Below the pieces are notes generated by a model. That model was not told where the DNA came from and made no database searches. It worked only from the letters and a program-made list of their open reading frames with translations. The translations under genes were made by a program, and so were the position numbers. From PLA3 sp964592235 (GTDB lineage: Bacteria > Planctomycetota > Phycisphaerae > UBA1845 > UTPLA1), in assembly GCA_964592235.1 (NCBI GenBank), contig CAZQCF010000011.1, forward strand, positions 1 through 64,000: a DNA stretch of 64,000 nucleotides. Direction: 5' to 3'. Positions 8,598 through 16,451 of the stretch are shown here, one piece after another. Numbering within the stretch: position 1 is the stretch's first letter; each line of letters begins with the position of its first letter.

Positions 8598-8775
8598 GAG
8601 CGGGGTGATGGTGATGATGCCGCCGGGCGCGATCCGCCCGGCCTCGGCCTGAACCGATCGCAGGAGCTTGATTGGCCCGTCGCGCGAGTGGAGATGCTTC
8701 GCGGTCGCGGGCGGACTGCATCGGCGGGTCGGTGTGAACGGCTGCGGCAGGCGGCTGGAAAGCGAGGGACGTGGC

Positions 8776-9912
8776 GTGCCACGGAAACAGATCGAACTTT
8801 CAAACCGCGTCGAGTATCTGAACATCCTCGACCTCGAGGGCAATGCGGACGCGGCGCTGGACCCGAAGCTCGACGCGAACGAGCTGCGCAAGTTGTTCCG
8901 CGCGATGCTGCTGGCGCGGCGGTACGACGAGCGCATGTTGAAGCTGCAACGACAGGGGCGCATCGGGACGTACGGCCCGGCGCTGGGTCAGGAGGCGGCG
9001 TCGCTCGGTCCCGCGTATGTGCTCGGCAAAGACGACTGGATGGCACCGTCGTTCCGCGAGCCGGCGGGGATGTTGTATCGCGGCTGGCCGATGGAGAAGT
9101 TGATACTGTGGTGGGGCGGCAACGAGACGGGGTCATCGACGCCGATTGGCGTGAACGATACGCCGATCTGCGTGCCGGTGTCGTCGCAGTGTTTGTACGC
9201 CGCGGGCATCGCATGGGGTTGCAAGCTCAAGGGCGGCAAGAACGTCGCGCTGGGATTCGTCGGCGATGGCGGCACGAGCGAGGGTGATTTCCACGAGGCG
9301 CTGAATGTCGCCGGCGCGTTTCAACTGCCGCTGGTGATCGTGATTCAGAATAATCACTGGGCCATTTCGCTGCCGCGGCAGAAGCAGTCGGCGGCGCAGA
9401 CGCTGGCGCAGAAGGCGATTGCCTACGGCATGAACGGCTTGCAGGTCGACGGCAACGACATCCTCGCTATGGTCGCCGCGACGCGTGAGGCGGTGGAGCA
9501 CGCGCGGAGCGGCAAGGGTCCGATGCTCATCGAGGCGGTGACCTATCGCATGGGCGTCCACACGACGGCCGACGATCCGAAGAAGTATCGCACCGAGGAA
9601 GAAGTGGCCTGCTGGCAGCCGAAGGATCCGCTCGAGCGATTCTGGAAGTACCTGGCGAAGAAGAAAGTGATGGACGAGAAGGCGCGCGAAGCGCTGGAGG
9701 CCGAGCTGGCCGAGCAGATCACTGCGGCGGTGGCAAAGGCCGAGGCGTTCGAGCCGGATATCACCGAGCCGTTCCGACACAGCCTTGCGGAAATGCCGCC
9801 GACGCTGAAGGAGCAGTTCGCGGAGTTTCAAGCGTATCTGGATGCGTCGAACCGGCCGGACAACGGCAGCGCGCCGTCGGCCCACGATCCGCTGATGTCG
9901 CGGTTGCACTGA
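8776..9912 (+). CDS. pdhA: Thiamine-dependent 2-oxoacid dehydrogenase E1, alpha subunit
   Basis: E1 alpha binds thiamine diphosphate and, with E1 beta, decarboxylates pyruvate (or branched-chain 2-oxoacids) and passes the acyl group to E2. The thiamine motif runs GFVGDGGTSEGDFHEALN ... IQNNHW at about residues 157-195. The family's RQGRIGTYGPALGQEA precedes it, and YRMGVHTTADDP follows. At 378 residues it is of normal length. The GTG at 8776 is chosen because GAGG lies 8 nt upstream and the homologous region begins just after. The substrate cannot be settled from sequence alone; acetoin or branched-chain use is possible. E2 and E3 are not in the window. Confidence 0.85.
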   Translation: MPRKQIELSNRVEYLNILDLEGNADAALDPKLDANELRKLFRAMLLARRYDERMLKLQRQGRIGTYGPALGQEAASLGPAYVLGKDDWMAPSFREPAGMLYRGWPMEKLILWWGGNETGSSTPIGVNDTPICVPVSSQCLYAAGIAWGCKLKGGKNVALGFVGDGGTSEGDFHEALNVAGAFQLPLVIVIQNNHWAISLPRQKQSAAQTLAQKAIAYGMNGLQVDGNDILAMVAATREAVEHARSGKGPMLIEAVTYRMGVHTTADDPKKYRTEEEVACWQPKDPLERFWKYLAKKKVMDEKAREALEAELAEQITAAVAKAEAFEPDITEPFRHSLAEMPPTLKEQFAEFQAYLDASNRPDNGSAPSAHDPLMSRLH

Positions 9913-9923
9913 CCGATCCTACT

Positions 9924-9978
9924 AGCCACTGACAACTGACAACTAGCCACTGATAACTGGCAACTGGCCACTGATCAC
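9924..9978. repeat. Short low-complexity repeat between pdhA and pdhB
   Basis: Alternating copies of CCACTGACAACTGACAACT-type 10-mers fill almost the whole 79-bp gap between the two E1 genes. The reverse complement (CAGTTGTCAGTTGTCAGTGG) is a simple repeat seen in intergenic DNA of unrelated bacteria. It does not interrupt either gene. Confidence 0.7.
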
Positions 9979-9991
9979 GAAGGATTCTCGT

Positions 9992-10972
9992 ATGGCAGAA
10001 TTGACAATGGCGAAGGCGCTGAACCTGGCGCTGCACGAGGCGATGGCGGAAGACCCGACGGTGCTGCTGCTGGGGCAGGATGTCGGTCAGGACGAGGGCG
10101 TGTTCCGCATCTCCGAGGGCCTGCTGAAGAAGTTCGGCGCCGATCGCGTGATCGACTTCCCCGTGGCCGAATCGGCCATTGCCGGCGTGTCGGTCGGCAT
10201 GTGCCTGACGGGCTTCAAACCAATCGCGGAGATGCAGTTCAGCGGATTCGGCTATCACGCGTTTCACCAGGTGGAGAACCATATCAGTCGATTTCGCAAT
10301 CGCACGCGCGGGCGATTCACCTGCCCGATGGTGATTCGCATGCCGTACGGCGCGGGGATTCGCGCGATCGAGCATCACAGCGAAAGCCGCGAAGCGATCT
10401 GGGCGCACCTGCCGGGGTTGAAGGTGGTCGTGCCGTCCGGCCCGCGAAACGCGCGGGCGCTGCTGCGAGCGTCGATCTTCGATCCCGATCCGGTCATGTT
10501 CTACGAGCCGAAGGCGTGCTACCGCGCGTTCAAGGAAGAAGTGCCCGACGAGCCGGAGACGATGGAGATCGGCAAGGCACAGGTCGTGCGCACCGGCAGC
10601 GACGTGACGATCATTTCGTACGGTGCGTCGATGCGGCCGGTGCTGGAGGCGGCGGACGATCTGTCGCTGGAGCATCAGGTCGAGGCGGATGTGATTGATT
10701 TGTTGTCGCTCTCGCCGATGGACACGGACACGATCATCGCGAGCGTGAAGAAGACCGGCCGCGTGGTGGTCGTGCACGAGGCGCCGCGGACCTGCGGCCC
10801 GGCCGGCGAGATCATCGCGCGGATCGTGGAGAAGGCGCTGGAGTTTCTGGAAGCGCCGATCGCGCGGGTGACGGGCTACGACCTCGTGATGCCGTATTTC
10901 AACCTGGAGCGGCATTACATGCCCGACCCGCTGAAGGTGGTAACAGCGGTGCGGGAAGTCGTCAGTTATTGA
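9992..10972 (+). CDS. pdhB: Thiamine-dependent 2-oxoacid dehydrogenase E1, beta subunit
   Basis: A transketolase-type E1 beta of 326 residues. It starts MAELTMAKALNLALHEAM, has the cofactor-contact GQDVGQDEGVFR and FPVAESAIAGVSVGM, the RMPYGAGIRAIEHHSES loop, and the C-terminal transketolase domain with DLLSLSPMDTDTI and VHEAPRTCGPAGEI. These match the two-subunit PDH/BCKDH class found in Gram-positives and mitochondria rather than the single-chain AceE. It lies 79 bp after pdhA across a short repeat, presumably in one transcript. Confidence 0.88.
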   Translation: MAELTMAKALNLALHEAMAEDPTVLLLGQDVGQDEGVFRISEGLLKKFGADRVIDFPVAESAIAGVSVGMCLTGFKPIAEMQFSGFGYHAFHQVENHISRFRNRTRGRFTCPMVIRMPYGAGIRAIEHHSESREAIWAHLPGLKVVVPSGPRNARALLRASIFDPDPVMFYEPKACYRAFKEEVPDEPETMEIGKAQVVRTGSDVTIISYGASMRPVLEAADDLSLEHQVEADVIDLLSLSPMDTDTIIASVKKTGRVVVVHEAPRTCGPAGEIIARIVEKALEFLEAPIARVTGYDLVMPYFNLERHYMPDPLKVVTAVREVVSY

Positions 10973-10979
10973 TAGTTTG

Positions 10980-12008
10980 CTACGGCAGCTTCCACGGCTC
11001 GCCGCGAAGAATCTTGCGAATCTCGTCCAGCGCGGCGCGGGCGTCGGTTTCCTGCTTCGCGAGGTCGGCGGATCGCGCCTTGAGCACGGCCGCCACGGTC
11101 TTGCCCGGTTCTTTGACGCCGGATGCCTTCATGAATTGGCGAAGGGCTTTCTCCTGCTCGGCCGCGACATCGGCCAGGCCCGGTCGCGATTCGACCGACG
11201 TGTCCGGGTCGAAATAGCGAATGACGCAATGATCGAGCAGGCCGGCCATGGCGGCCGCGAGTTGAATGCGCCCGGCTTCGGCGGCCTTCTCATAGCAGGC
11301 GGTCGAAGCAGCGATGCCGCGAAGGTCTTTTGACTCGTCGCGGCTTCCTGCGGCCAGCGATTCCAGCCGTCCGCGGAAGACAGCTGCCAGTGCCTCGGCA
11401 CACGAATCGCCGTCTTTGATGGTGATACCCGCTGCGTGAACATCGATGGCGTCGTAGATCATTCGCAGGACGACGGGGTCTCGTTCTTTGGCGCCGTGCT
11501 GGGAAAGGCCGTTCAGCGCCGAGGCGAACTCGCCGGCACTTGACTGGATCTGGGGCATGGTGTTCTTGAGGCCTCGCGCCGCCATGTAGCGGACGGCCGG
11601 AAACTCGCTAGCAAGGACCGCCACCATTGCCCCGACTGCCCCGGCGTGCTTGAGTTCAACAAGGACCGAACTGGCTGCGAAAGCAGCGTCGAATGCTTCA
11701 CCGGCGGCGACAATCTGCAGCGGTTCGGCCGCGGCGCCAGCGAGGGCCGCCCGGCCGGCCGGCGTCATGCCGGAGGCACGCGCGAGTTTCAGAAGAAAAT
11801 CTCGGCGGTCGGCAAGGGCCTGCGCGTTGGGTGCGTCGATAAGCTGCTTGACCTTGTTCTTGACCTCGGCCTCGAGGGTGGCTTTTTCTTCTCGATTCAG
11901 GGAGGGTTTCTTGAGCAGGTTTTCGAGACTGGACTGGGCCTTCGCGGACGGCGCGACGGCATAGGCGCACAGGACGACGACCAGGCTGATGGTTGAAAGC
12001 CGCTTCAT
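10980..12008 (-). CDS. Exported helical-repeat protein of unknown function
   Basis: 342 residues, starting MKRLSTISLVVVLCAYAVAPSAKAQ, a clear signal peptide with an AKA cleavage site. The mature part is almost all alpha-helix, Ala/Leu/Glu/Lys-rich, with HEAT-like helical pairs around residues 110-200 (AVGAMVAVLASEFPAVRYMAARGL). Similar small exported HEAT-like proteins are common in planctomycetes and their roles are unknown. It converges on pdhB with only 7 bp between stops, and is divergent from rex. Confidence 0.7.
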   Translation of the reverse strand: MKRLSTISLVVVLCAYAVAPSAKAQSSLENLLKKPSLNREEKATLEAEVKNKVKQLIDAPNAQALADRRDFLLKLARASGMTPAGRAALAGAAAEPLQIVAAGEAFDAAFAASSVLVELKHAGAVGAMVAVLASEFPAVRYMAARGLKNTMPQIQSSAGEFASALNGLSQHGAKERDPVVLRMIYDAIDVHAAGITIKDGDSCAEALAAVFRGRLESLAAGSRDESKDLRGIAASTACYEKAAEAGRIQLAAAMAGLLDHCVIRYFDPDTSVESRPGLADVAAEQEKALRQFMKASGVKEPGKTVAAVLKARSADLAKQETDARAALDEIRKILRGEPWKLP

Positions 12009-12235
12009 TTCAGTTCAGTGTGTCCCCGTAGTGCCGGGTTTGGTAGGTTGAGTCTCGGGCAGCGCGGGCCATGAAGGACGCCGTTCAGACGACCGCCCCC
12101 GGGGGCGGCTGCATGGGCGTTCCCCATTGCGTCGAACAATGAACCGTAGCGTGTCGCTGGCCGGGCTGTCAAGTCTATGGGGCCGGAACAGGATTGGGAA
12201 ACCGGCACACCAGGTCTGCCTTCGGTCGGGACGGA
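12009..12235. other. Divergent intergenic region upstream of rex
   Basis: No credible gene was found. It includes GC-rich stretches (CCGCCCCCGGGGGCGG-like pairing near 12090-12110) and leads into the rex promoter. No Rex-type TTGTGA-N6-TCACAA operator was found here, so autoregulation of rex is not supported by sequence. Confidence 0.5.
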
Positions 12236-12264
12236 TTGAGAGGCCCCGACGGTACAGATATTAT
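12236..12264 (+). promoter_or_regulatory. Promoter of rex
   Basis: TTGAGA (12236-12241), 17-bp spacer, TATTAT (12259-12264), about 44 nt upstream of the rex ATG. The leader carries GGAAAG 8 nt before the start. Confidence 0.5.
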
Positions 12265-12307
12265 CACCCTTCCCTACACGACGATGCCATCGGCGGAAAG
12301 AACGACC

Positions 12308-12949
12308 ATGAAGCCCAATCATTTTCCTGCCCCCGCCGTGATGCGGTTGAGTCTGTACCTGCGTGAGCTGGACAAGCTCTGGCATAACGATCGGCGGACC
12401 GTATCGTCGCGCGAGTTGGGGGATGCGCTGCGCATCTCGGCGCCGCAGATTCGCAAAGACCTCGCGTACTTCGGCACATTCGGGCGGCCCGGCATCGGCT
12501 ACGACATCGCAGAGTTGATGACCAAGCTGCGCCGGATTCTCGGCACCGACCGAACATGGAACGTCCTGCTGGTCGGCGCGGGCAATCTCGGCATGGCGTT
12601 GTCGGCGTATCGGGGATTTTCGCGCAAGGGGTTTCGATTGGTCGCGGTGTTCGATTCGGATGACCGCAAGGTCGGTCGCACGGTGACCGGACTTGGAGAA
12701 CTGGTGATTCAGCCGTTGAGTGACCTCGCGGCGACGGTGCGCGATCGCGACATTCGTCTGGCGATCGTGGCGGTGCCGGCCGAAGCGGCGCAGAGCGTGG
12801 CGGATCAACTGGTGGCGGCGGGGGTCCGGGGGTTGCTGAATTTCGCGCCGATCAGCCTGAACGTCGACTCGAAGGTGGCCGTCGCCGCGGTCGACCTGGC
12901 GGTCGAGCTGGAGCAGCTATCGTTTCAGCTGGGGACGGACGAGACGTAG
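12308..12949 (+). CDS. rex: Redox-sensing transcriptional repressor Rex
   Basis: Rex represses respiratory and fermentative genes when NADH is low and releases DNA when NADH binds. The 213-residue protein has the winged-helix domain (SSRELGDALRISAPQIRKDL, then FGTFGRPGIGYDI, about residues 33-67) and the Rossmann domain with the dinucleotide motif LLVGAGNLGMAL (about 88-98), followed by AVFDSDDRKVG and NFAPISL, all Rex hallmarks. The ATG at 12308 is preferred over one 24 nt upstream because of its Shine-Dalgarno site. A matching operator lies at the hppA promoter about 49 kb away. The last 98 bp overlap the end of a methyltransferase gene on the other strand. Confidence 0.93.
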   Translation: MKPNHFPAPAVMRLSLYLRELDKLWHNDRRTVSSRELGDALRISAPQIRKDLAYFGTFGRPGIGYDIAELMTKLRRILGTDRTWNVLLVGAGNLGMALSAYRGFSRKGFRLVAVFDSDDRKVGRTVTGLGELVIQPLSDLAATVRDRDIRLAIVAVPAEAAQSVADQLVAAGVRGLLNFAPISLNVDSKVAVAAVDLAVELEQLSFQLGTDET

Positions 12950-13829
12950 CACGGGCAGCATCGCGGAGCCGCCGTCGGGTGATCCCCACGGCGCGGGCCG
13001 CAAGGTCGCAGCCGATGCAAGTTCGGCCCAGTCGCCTCGCGGCAACGAGGGTCGTGCCGCTGCCGCAGAAGAAATCCGCCACGCGATCGCCGGGGTTGCT
13101 CGATGCCCGAATGATGCGTTCGAGCAGGGCCAGGGGTTTCTGCGTGGGCCAGGCGACGCGCTCGCGCGATACGGTCGAGAGAAACGGTATATCCCAGACA
13201 TCCGTCAAGATCGGGCCGTCGCGGTGAAAGTACAACCGCCCGCGGCGTGTGTTCTTATAAGGCCGGCCGGTCTCGTCCATATTCAGCCCGTCGGTTCGAT
13301 ACGCGCCGCCCCGCTGCGCGTGGAACCGGTGTCGGCCCAGTCGGCGGGCGTACGCGAGAATCGTGTCGTGCTTGCGGCCGAACCAGCGCGTAGCGATGCC
13401 GCCGGTGCGGTAGTGCCAGATAATCTCGTTCAGGAAGTTCTTCTCTCCGAATACGTCGTCCAGCATGATGCGAAGGTGATGGACGGCGCGCCAGTCGGCG
13501 TGCAAATAAATCGTGCCGTGCTCCGGCAGCAGTCGACGGCATTGTTCCAACCGCGGTTGCATGAAAGTGAGGTAGCCTCTCAATCCGTCGGGCCAGCGAT
13601 CGTCGTAGCCGGACTCGCGCGTATCGACCCCGACGCGCTTCACGTTTTTGTTGCGCGCCGCGTGTCGGCCGGCGGGCGCGCGGCGCGGCCGATTGGTGAA
13701 AAAGGGCGGGTCGAGGTAGATGAGATCGCAGCAGCCGCCGGGCAATTGCTTCATGAAGGCGAGGTTGTCGCCGGCGTGAAGCGTCTCGGGGCCGAGGGTG
13801 CCCGGGTGGCGACGAGGTCGAGCAGGCAT
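12852..13829 (-). CDS. Site-specific DNA methyltransferase (N6-adenine or N4-cytosine, beta-type order)
   Basis: 325 residues. The catalytic motif DLIYLDPPF (DPPF at residues 40-43) comes before the AdoMet-binding motif DFFCGSGTT (252-260), the motif order of beta-class amino-methyltransferases. Between them lie LPEHGTIYLHADWRAVHHLR and the typical WPTQKPLALLERII. No restriction enzyme is adjacent, so it is an orphan methyltransferase that may act in regulation or repair. Its ATG overlaps the stop of the PAS regulator upstream (TAATG), so translation is probably coupled. The final 32 residues are Pro/Arg-rich and are encoded antisense to the end of rex, and may be dispensable. Confidence 0.85.
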   Translation of the reverse strand: MPARPRRHPGTLGPETLHAGDNLAFMKQLPGGCCDLIYLDPPFFTNRPRRAPAGRHAARNKNVKRVGVDTRESGYDDRWPDGLRGYLTFMQPRLEQCRRLLPEHGTIYLHADWRAVHHLRIMLDDVFGEKNFLNEIIWHYRTGGIATRWFGRKHDTILAYARRLGRHRFHAQRGGAYRTDGLNMDETGRPYKNTRRGRLYFHRDGPILTDVWDIPFLSTVSRERVAWPTQKPLALLERIIRASSNPGDRVADFFCGSGTTLVAARRLGRTCIGCDLAARAVGITRRRLRDAARATSRPSPAETIAAPARPPGRPRRRPPSSRRSG

Positions 13830-14569
13830 TAATCCAAGTGTGCCTGATCGATGCCGAGCGCGTCAAGACGGCGGTAGAGCCGGCTGCGCGAGATGCCCAT
13901 GATTCTCGCGGCGTGTGTCCGCTGGCCGCCGGCGATCTCCAGGGCGCGAAGGATTTCGCGGCGTTCGACATCCTCCAGGATGCGGTCCAGCGGCATCGCG
14001 CTGGTCGGGCCTTGCTGCGGCGAAGTCGGCGCGCGCTCGCAAGGATTTGTCGACGAAACGGCGTCCGCCGGTCCTGTGAAAGGCTTATTCGGCGAGATGT
14101 GATCGTCGAGCTGCTTGCGCAGGTTGGACATGTCCGCCTTGAGTTCGTCGAAATGCGCCTTTGAATCGGACACGTCCCGCACCACGCCGAGCACGAAGTC
14201 GATCCGGCCCGATTCACTTCGGATTGGCGAGTAATGCGTTTCGACCCAAACCGTGCTGCCGTCGGCGCGGCTGATCTGCATGCGTTGCAGAGACTGGGTT
14301 TGCTCGCCATCCAGCACCGCCCGGGCCGGGCAGAGGAATCCGCTTAGGTATCGCCCGTGCTCGTCCCGGCAATTTGTCATCTCGCTGCATGTACAGGCCT
14401 GCGCGATCAACTCCCGCGACGCAAAGCCGGTCAGCCGCTCGAGTGCAGCGTTGACGAGCACGTATCGCCTCTGGCGGTCGATGACAAACACTCCATCGGC
14501 GGCATTGGAGAGGATGTGGTCCAGCGAGAACGAAGAAGTCAGGGGATGAACATGGGTTGGCAGCGACAT
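13829..14569 (-). CDS. PAS-domain regulator with C-terminal Fis-type helix-turn-helix
   Basis: 246 residues. Residues about 15-135 form a PAS domain (ILSNAADGVFVIDRQRRYVLVN, ending VLGVVRDVSDSK). Residues 198-240 form a Fis/HTH_8 DNA-binding helix pair (REILRALEIAGGQRTHAARIMGISRSRLYRRL). There is no sigma-54 ATPase domain between them. The PAS domain contains Cys59, Cys61, Cys67 and Cys80 in a cluster followed by a Leu-x-Gly turn, resembling PAS domains of sigma-54 regulators in which cysteines are conserved; metal or redox sensing is possible but unproven. A short coiled coil links the domains. It is coupled to the methyltransferase by a TAATG overlap and divergent from nadC. Confidence 0.85.
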   Translation of the reverse strand: MSLPTHVHPLTSSFSLDHILSNAADGVFVIDRQRRYVLVNAALERLTGFASRELIAQACTCSEMTNCRDEHGRYLSGFLCPARAVLDGEQTQSLQRMQISRADGSTVWVETHYSPIRSESGRIDFVLGVVRDVSDSKAHFDELKADMSNLRKQLDDHISPNKPFTGPADAVSSTNPCERAPTSPQQGPTSAMPLDRILEDVERREILRALEIAGGQRTHAARIMGISRSRLYRRLDALGIDQAHLD

Positions 14570-14736
14570 GGGAGACGCTCTCCTTGGGACATTGCGTTAG
14601 AATGAATGACCAGGAAGCAGTGCGGCCGACGGGTAATATGGCGAGTCGGCACTAAACTCTACCGCGCGCGCGAGTGTCGATCCAGCAGATTTTTTTTCGC
14701 AGATCGCGCCGGTCAGGCACAGGAGATGCACGATTC

Positions 14737-15636
14737 ATGTCGGCCCATGTCGGAATTAATCTAGACAGATTGATGAAATTGCTCGAATCGGCGCGCGAGG
14801 AAGACCTCGGCGAGCATGGCGACGTGACGAGTCGGCTGCTGCCGGAGACAACCTTGCTCGCAGAAGGGCGATGGGTGCTGCGTACACGCCAACCCGGTCG
14901 CTTCTGCGGGGCGGAGCTGCTGCCCACGATCCTGGAGGTCCTTGCGCCGGCTGTGAAACTGGACTGGGTGACGCCGAAGCCGCCGACGCATTTCGTCGAA
15001 GCAGGAGAAGACCTGGCGCGATTCCGCGGGCGCATGGGGCAGATGCTGGCGGCCGAGCGCGTGATGCTCAACCTGATGCAGCATTTGTCGGGCGTGGCGA
15101 CGCTGACGGCCCGGTACGTCACAGCGGTCGCGGGGACGCACGCGAAGATCTATGACACGCGCAAAACGACGCCGGGGCTGCGAGACCTGGAGAAGTACGC
15201 CGTGCGGTGCGGCGGTGGGCACAATCACCGAATTGGTTTGTACGACGCCGTGTTGATTAAAGACAATCATCTCGCGGGCATCCCGACGGCGCGGCTGGCG
15301 CATTGCGTGTTTGACATGCTCAACCGGCTTCCACTGCTGCCGTCCACGCCGGCGTTTGTGGAGGTCGAGTGCGACTCGCTGGAGCAGGCGGCGGAATTGT
15401 TCAAAGTCGTGGGGATCGACGTGATCCTGCTGGACAACTTCGATCCGCCGCGTCTGCGCGAGGCCGTGGCCTTGCGCGATCGCGCCGGCTTGCGCGGCAA
15501 GGTGGAGCTGGAGGCCAGCGGTGGCGCGACGCTGGAATCGGTGCGAGCGATCGCCGAGACGGGCGTGGAGCGCATCAGCGTCGGGGCGATCACGCATTCG
15601 GCGCCGATTCTCGATCTGGGGCTGGATGCGGAGTGA
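14737..15636 (+). CDS. nadC: Nicotinate-nucleotide pyrophosphorylase (quinolinate phosphoribosyltransferase)
   Basis: NadC converts quinolinate and PRPP to nicotinate mononucleotide, the entry step to NAD. The 299-residue protein shows the family motifs EEDLGEHGDVTSRLL, MLNLMQHLSGVATLTARYV, YDTRKTTPGLRDLEKYAVRCGGG, HNHRIGLYDAVLIKDNHL and the C-terminal ELEASGGATLESVRAIAETGVERISVGA-type barrel strands. The ATG at 14737 is chosen over one 63 nt upstream because AGGAGA lies 11 nt before it and the family begins here. It overlaps birA by 4 bp. Its substrate could come from the kynurenine pathway, since kynA and kmo are encoded 9 kb downstream. Confidence 0.93.
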   Translation: MSAHVGINLDRLMKLLESAREEDLGEHGDVTSRLLPETTLLAEGRWVLRTRQPGRFCGAELLPTILEVLAPAVKLDWVTPKPPTHFVEAGEDLARFRGRMGQMLAAERVMLNLMQHLSGVATLTARYVTAVAGTHAKIYDTRKTTPGLRDLEKYAVRCGGGHNHRIGLYDAVLIKDNHLAGIPTARLAHCVFDMLNRLPLLPSTPAFVEVECDSLEQAAELFKVVGIDVILLDNFDPPRLREAVALRDRAGLRGKVELEASGGATLESVRAIAETGVERISVGAITHSAPILDLGLDAE

Positions 15637-16439
15637 ACGAGCACCGCCTCAATGCCGAACGAATCGCCGCCGGCGTGGCCGGATCGCGCCTCGGCCCTCG
15701 TGTGCTCGTGCTCGACGAGATCGACAGCACCAATGAATACGCGCTGTCGGTTCTGGCGCCGCGCGACGGGGTGGTTGCCGACGGAACGGTCGTTCTTACA
15801 GAACACCAGACAGCCGGTCGCGGTCGGCTGGGGCGAACGTGGCATTCGCCGCGGGGGGCGAGCCTGGCGATGACCGTGCTGCTGTGTGAAGCGAATCTAC
15901 CGGTCTCTCCGGTGCGGCTGATGATGGCGGGCGGTGTGGCGGTGGCGAAGGCGGTGGCATCGACGACCGATGTCGAGCCGGTGATTCGGTGGCCGAACGA
16001 TGTGTACGTCGGGCCGAAGAAGCTGGCGGGAATCCTCGTCGAAGCGCGGAGCGTGGGGCCGGATGCGTGGGCCATGGCGATCGGGATCGGGATCAACTGC
16101 CTCCAGCATGCCGGCCACTTTCCTCCGGAGCTGCGTGATCGTGCGACGTCGCTGGAACTGGAATCCAGGCACGCGATCGATCGTGAAGCCGTTGCGATGG
16201 CCGTGTTGAACGAGCTGGATGTGCTTGTTCGGCGCGCTTCGAACGTGAGCGACGCCGCGCTCGCTGACCAATGGCGCGAGCGCAGCGCCGATATCGGCAC
16301 GCGCGTCACGTTGCGCGAGGACGGGCAAACCTACACGGGTCTAATCCTGGACGTACACCCCCAGGGCGGACTGCTGCTGCAACTCGACACCGGCGCCCGC
16401 CGGCACTTCGACCCCGCGACGACGAGCCGCGAGGTATGA
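15633..16439 (+). CDS. birA: Biotin--[acetyl-CoA-carboxylase] ligase, catalytic domain only
   Basis: BirA activates biotin with ATP and attaches it to biotin carboxyl carrier protein. Key motifs are EIDSTNEYAL, the GRGRLGRTWHSPRG biotinyl-AMP loop, and WPNDVYVGPKKLAGILVE, with the small C-terminal beta domain at the end. It is about 268 residues and lacks the N-terminal helix-turn-helix of E. coli BirA, so it is a class I ligase without repressor function. It starts at a GTG that overlaps the nadC stop (GTGA), and converges with the aldo/keto reductase. Confidence 0.9.
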   Translation: MNEHRLNAERIAAGVAGSRLGPRVLVLDEIDSTNEYALSVLAPRDGVVADGTVVLTEHQTAGRGRLGRTWHSPRGASLAMTVLLCEANLPVSPVRLMMAGGVAVAKAVASTTDVEPVIRWPNDVYVGPKKLAGILVEARSVGPDAWAMAIGIGINCLQHAGHFPPELRDRATSLELESRHAIDREAVAMAVLNELDVLVRRASNVSDAALADQWRERSADIGTRVTLREDGQTYTGLILDVHPQGGLLLQLDTGARRHFDPATTSREV

Positions 16440-16451
16440 TCTGCGGCTCCG

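Noticed and set aside
8388..8963. Minus-strand frames upstream of pdhA
   Set aside because: They run antisense through the pdhA 5' region with Arg/Pro/Ser-rich composition and no homologous motif.
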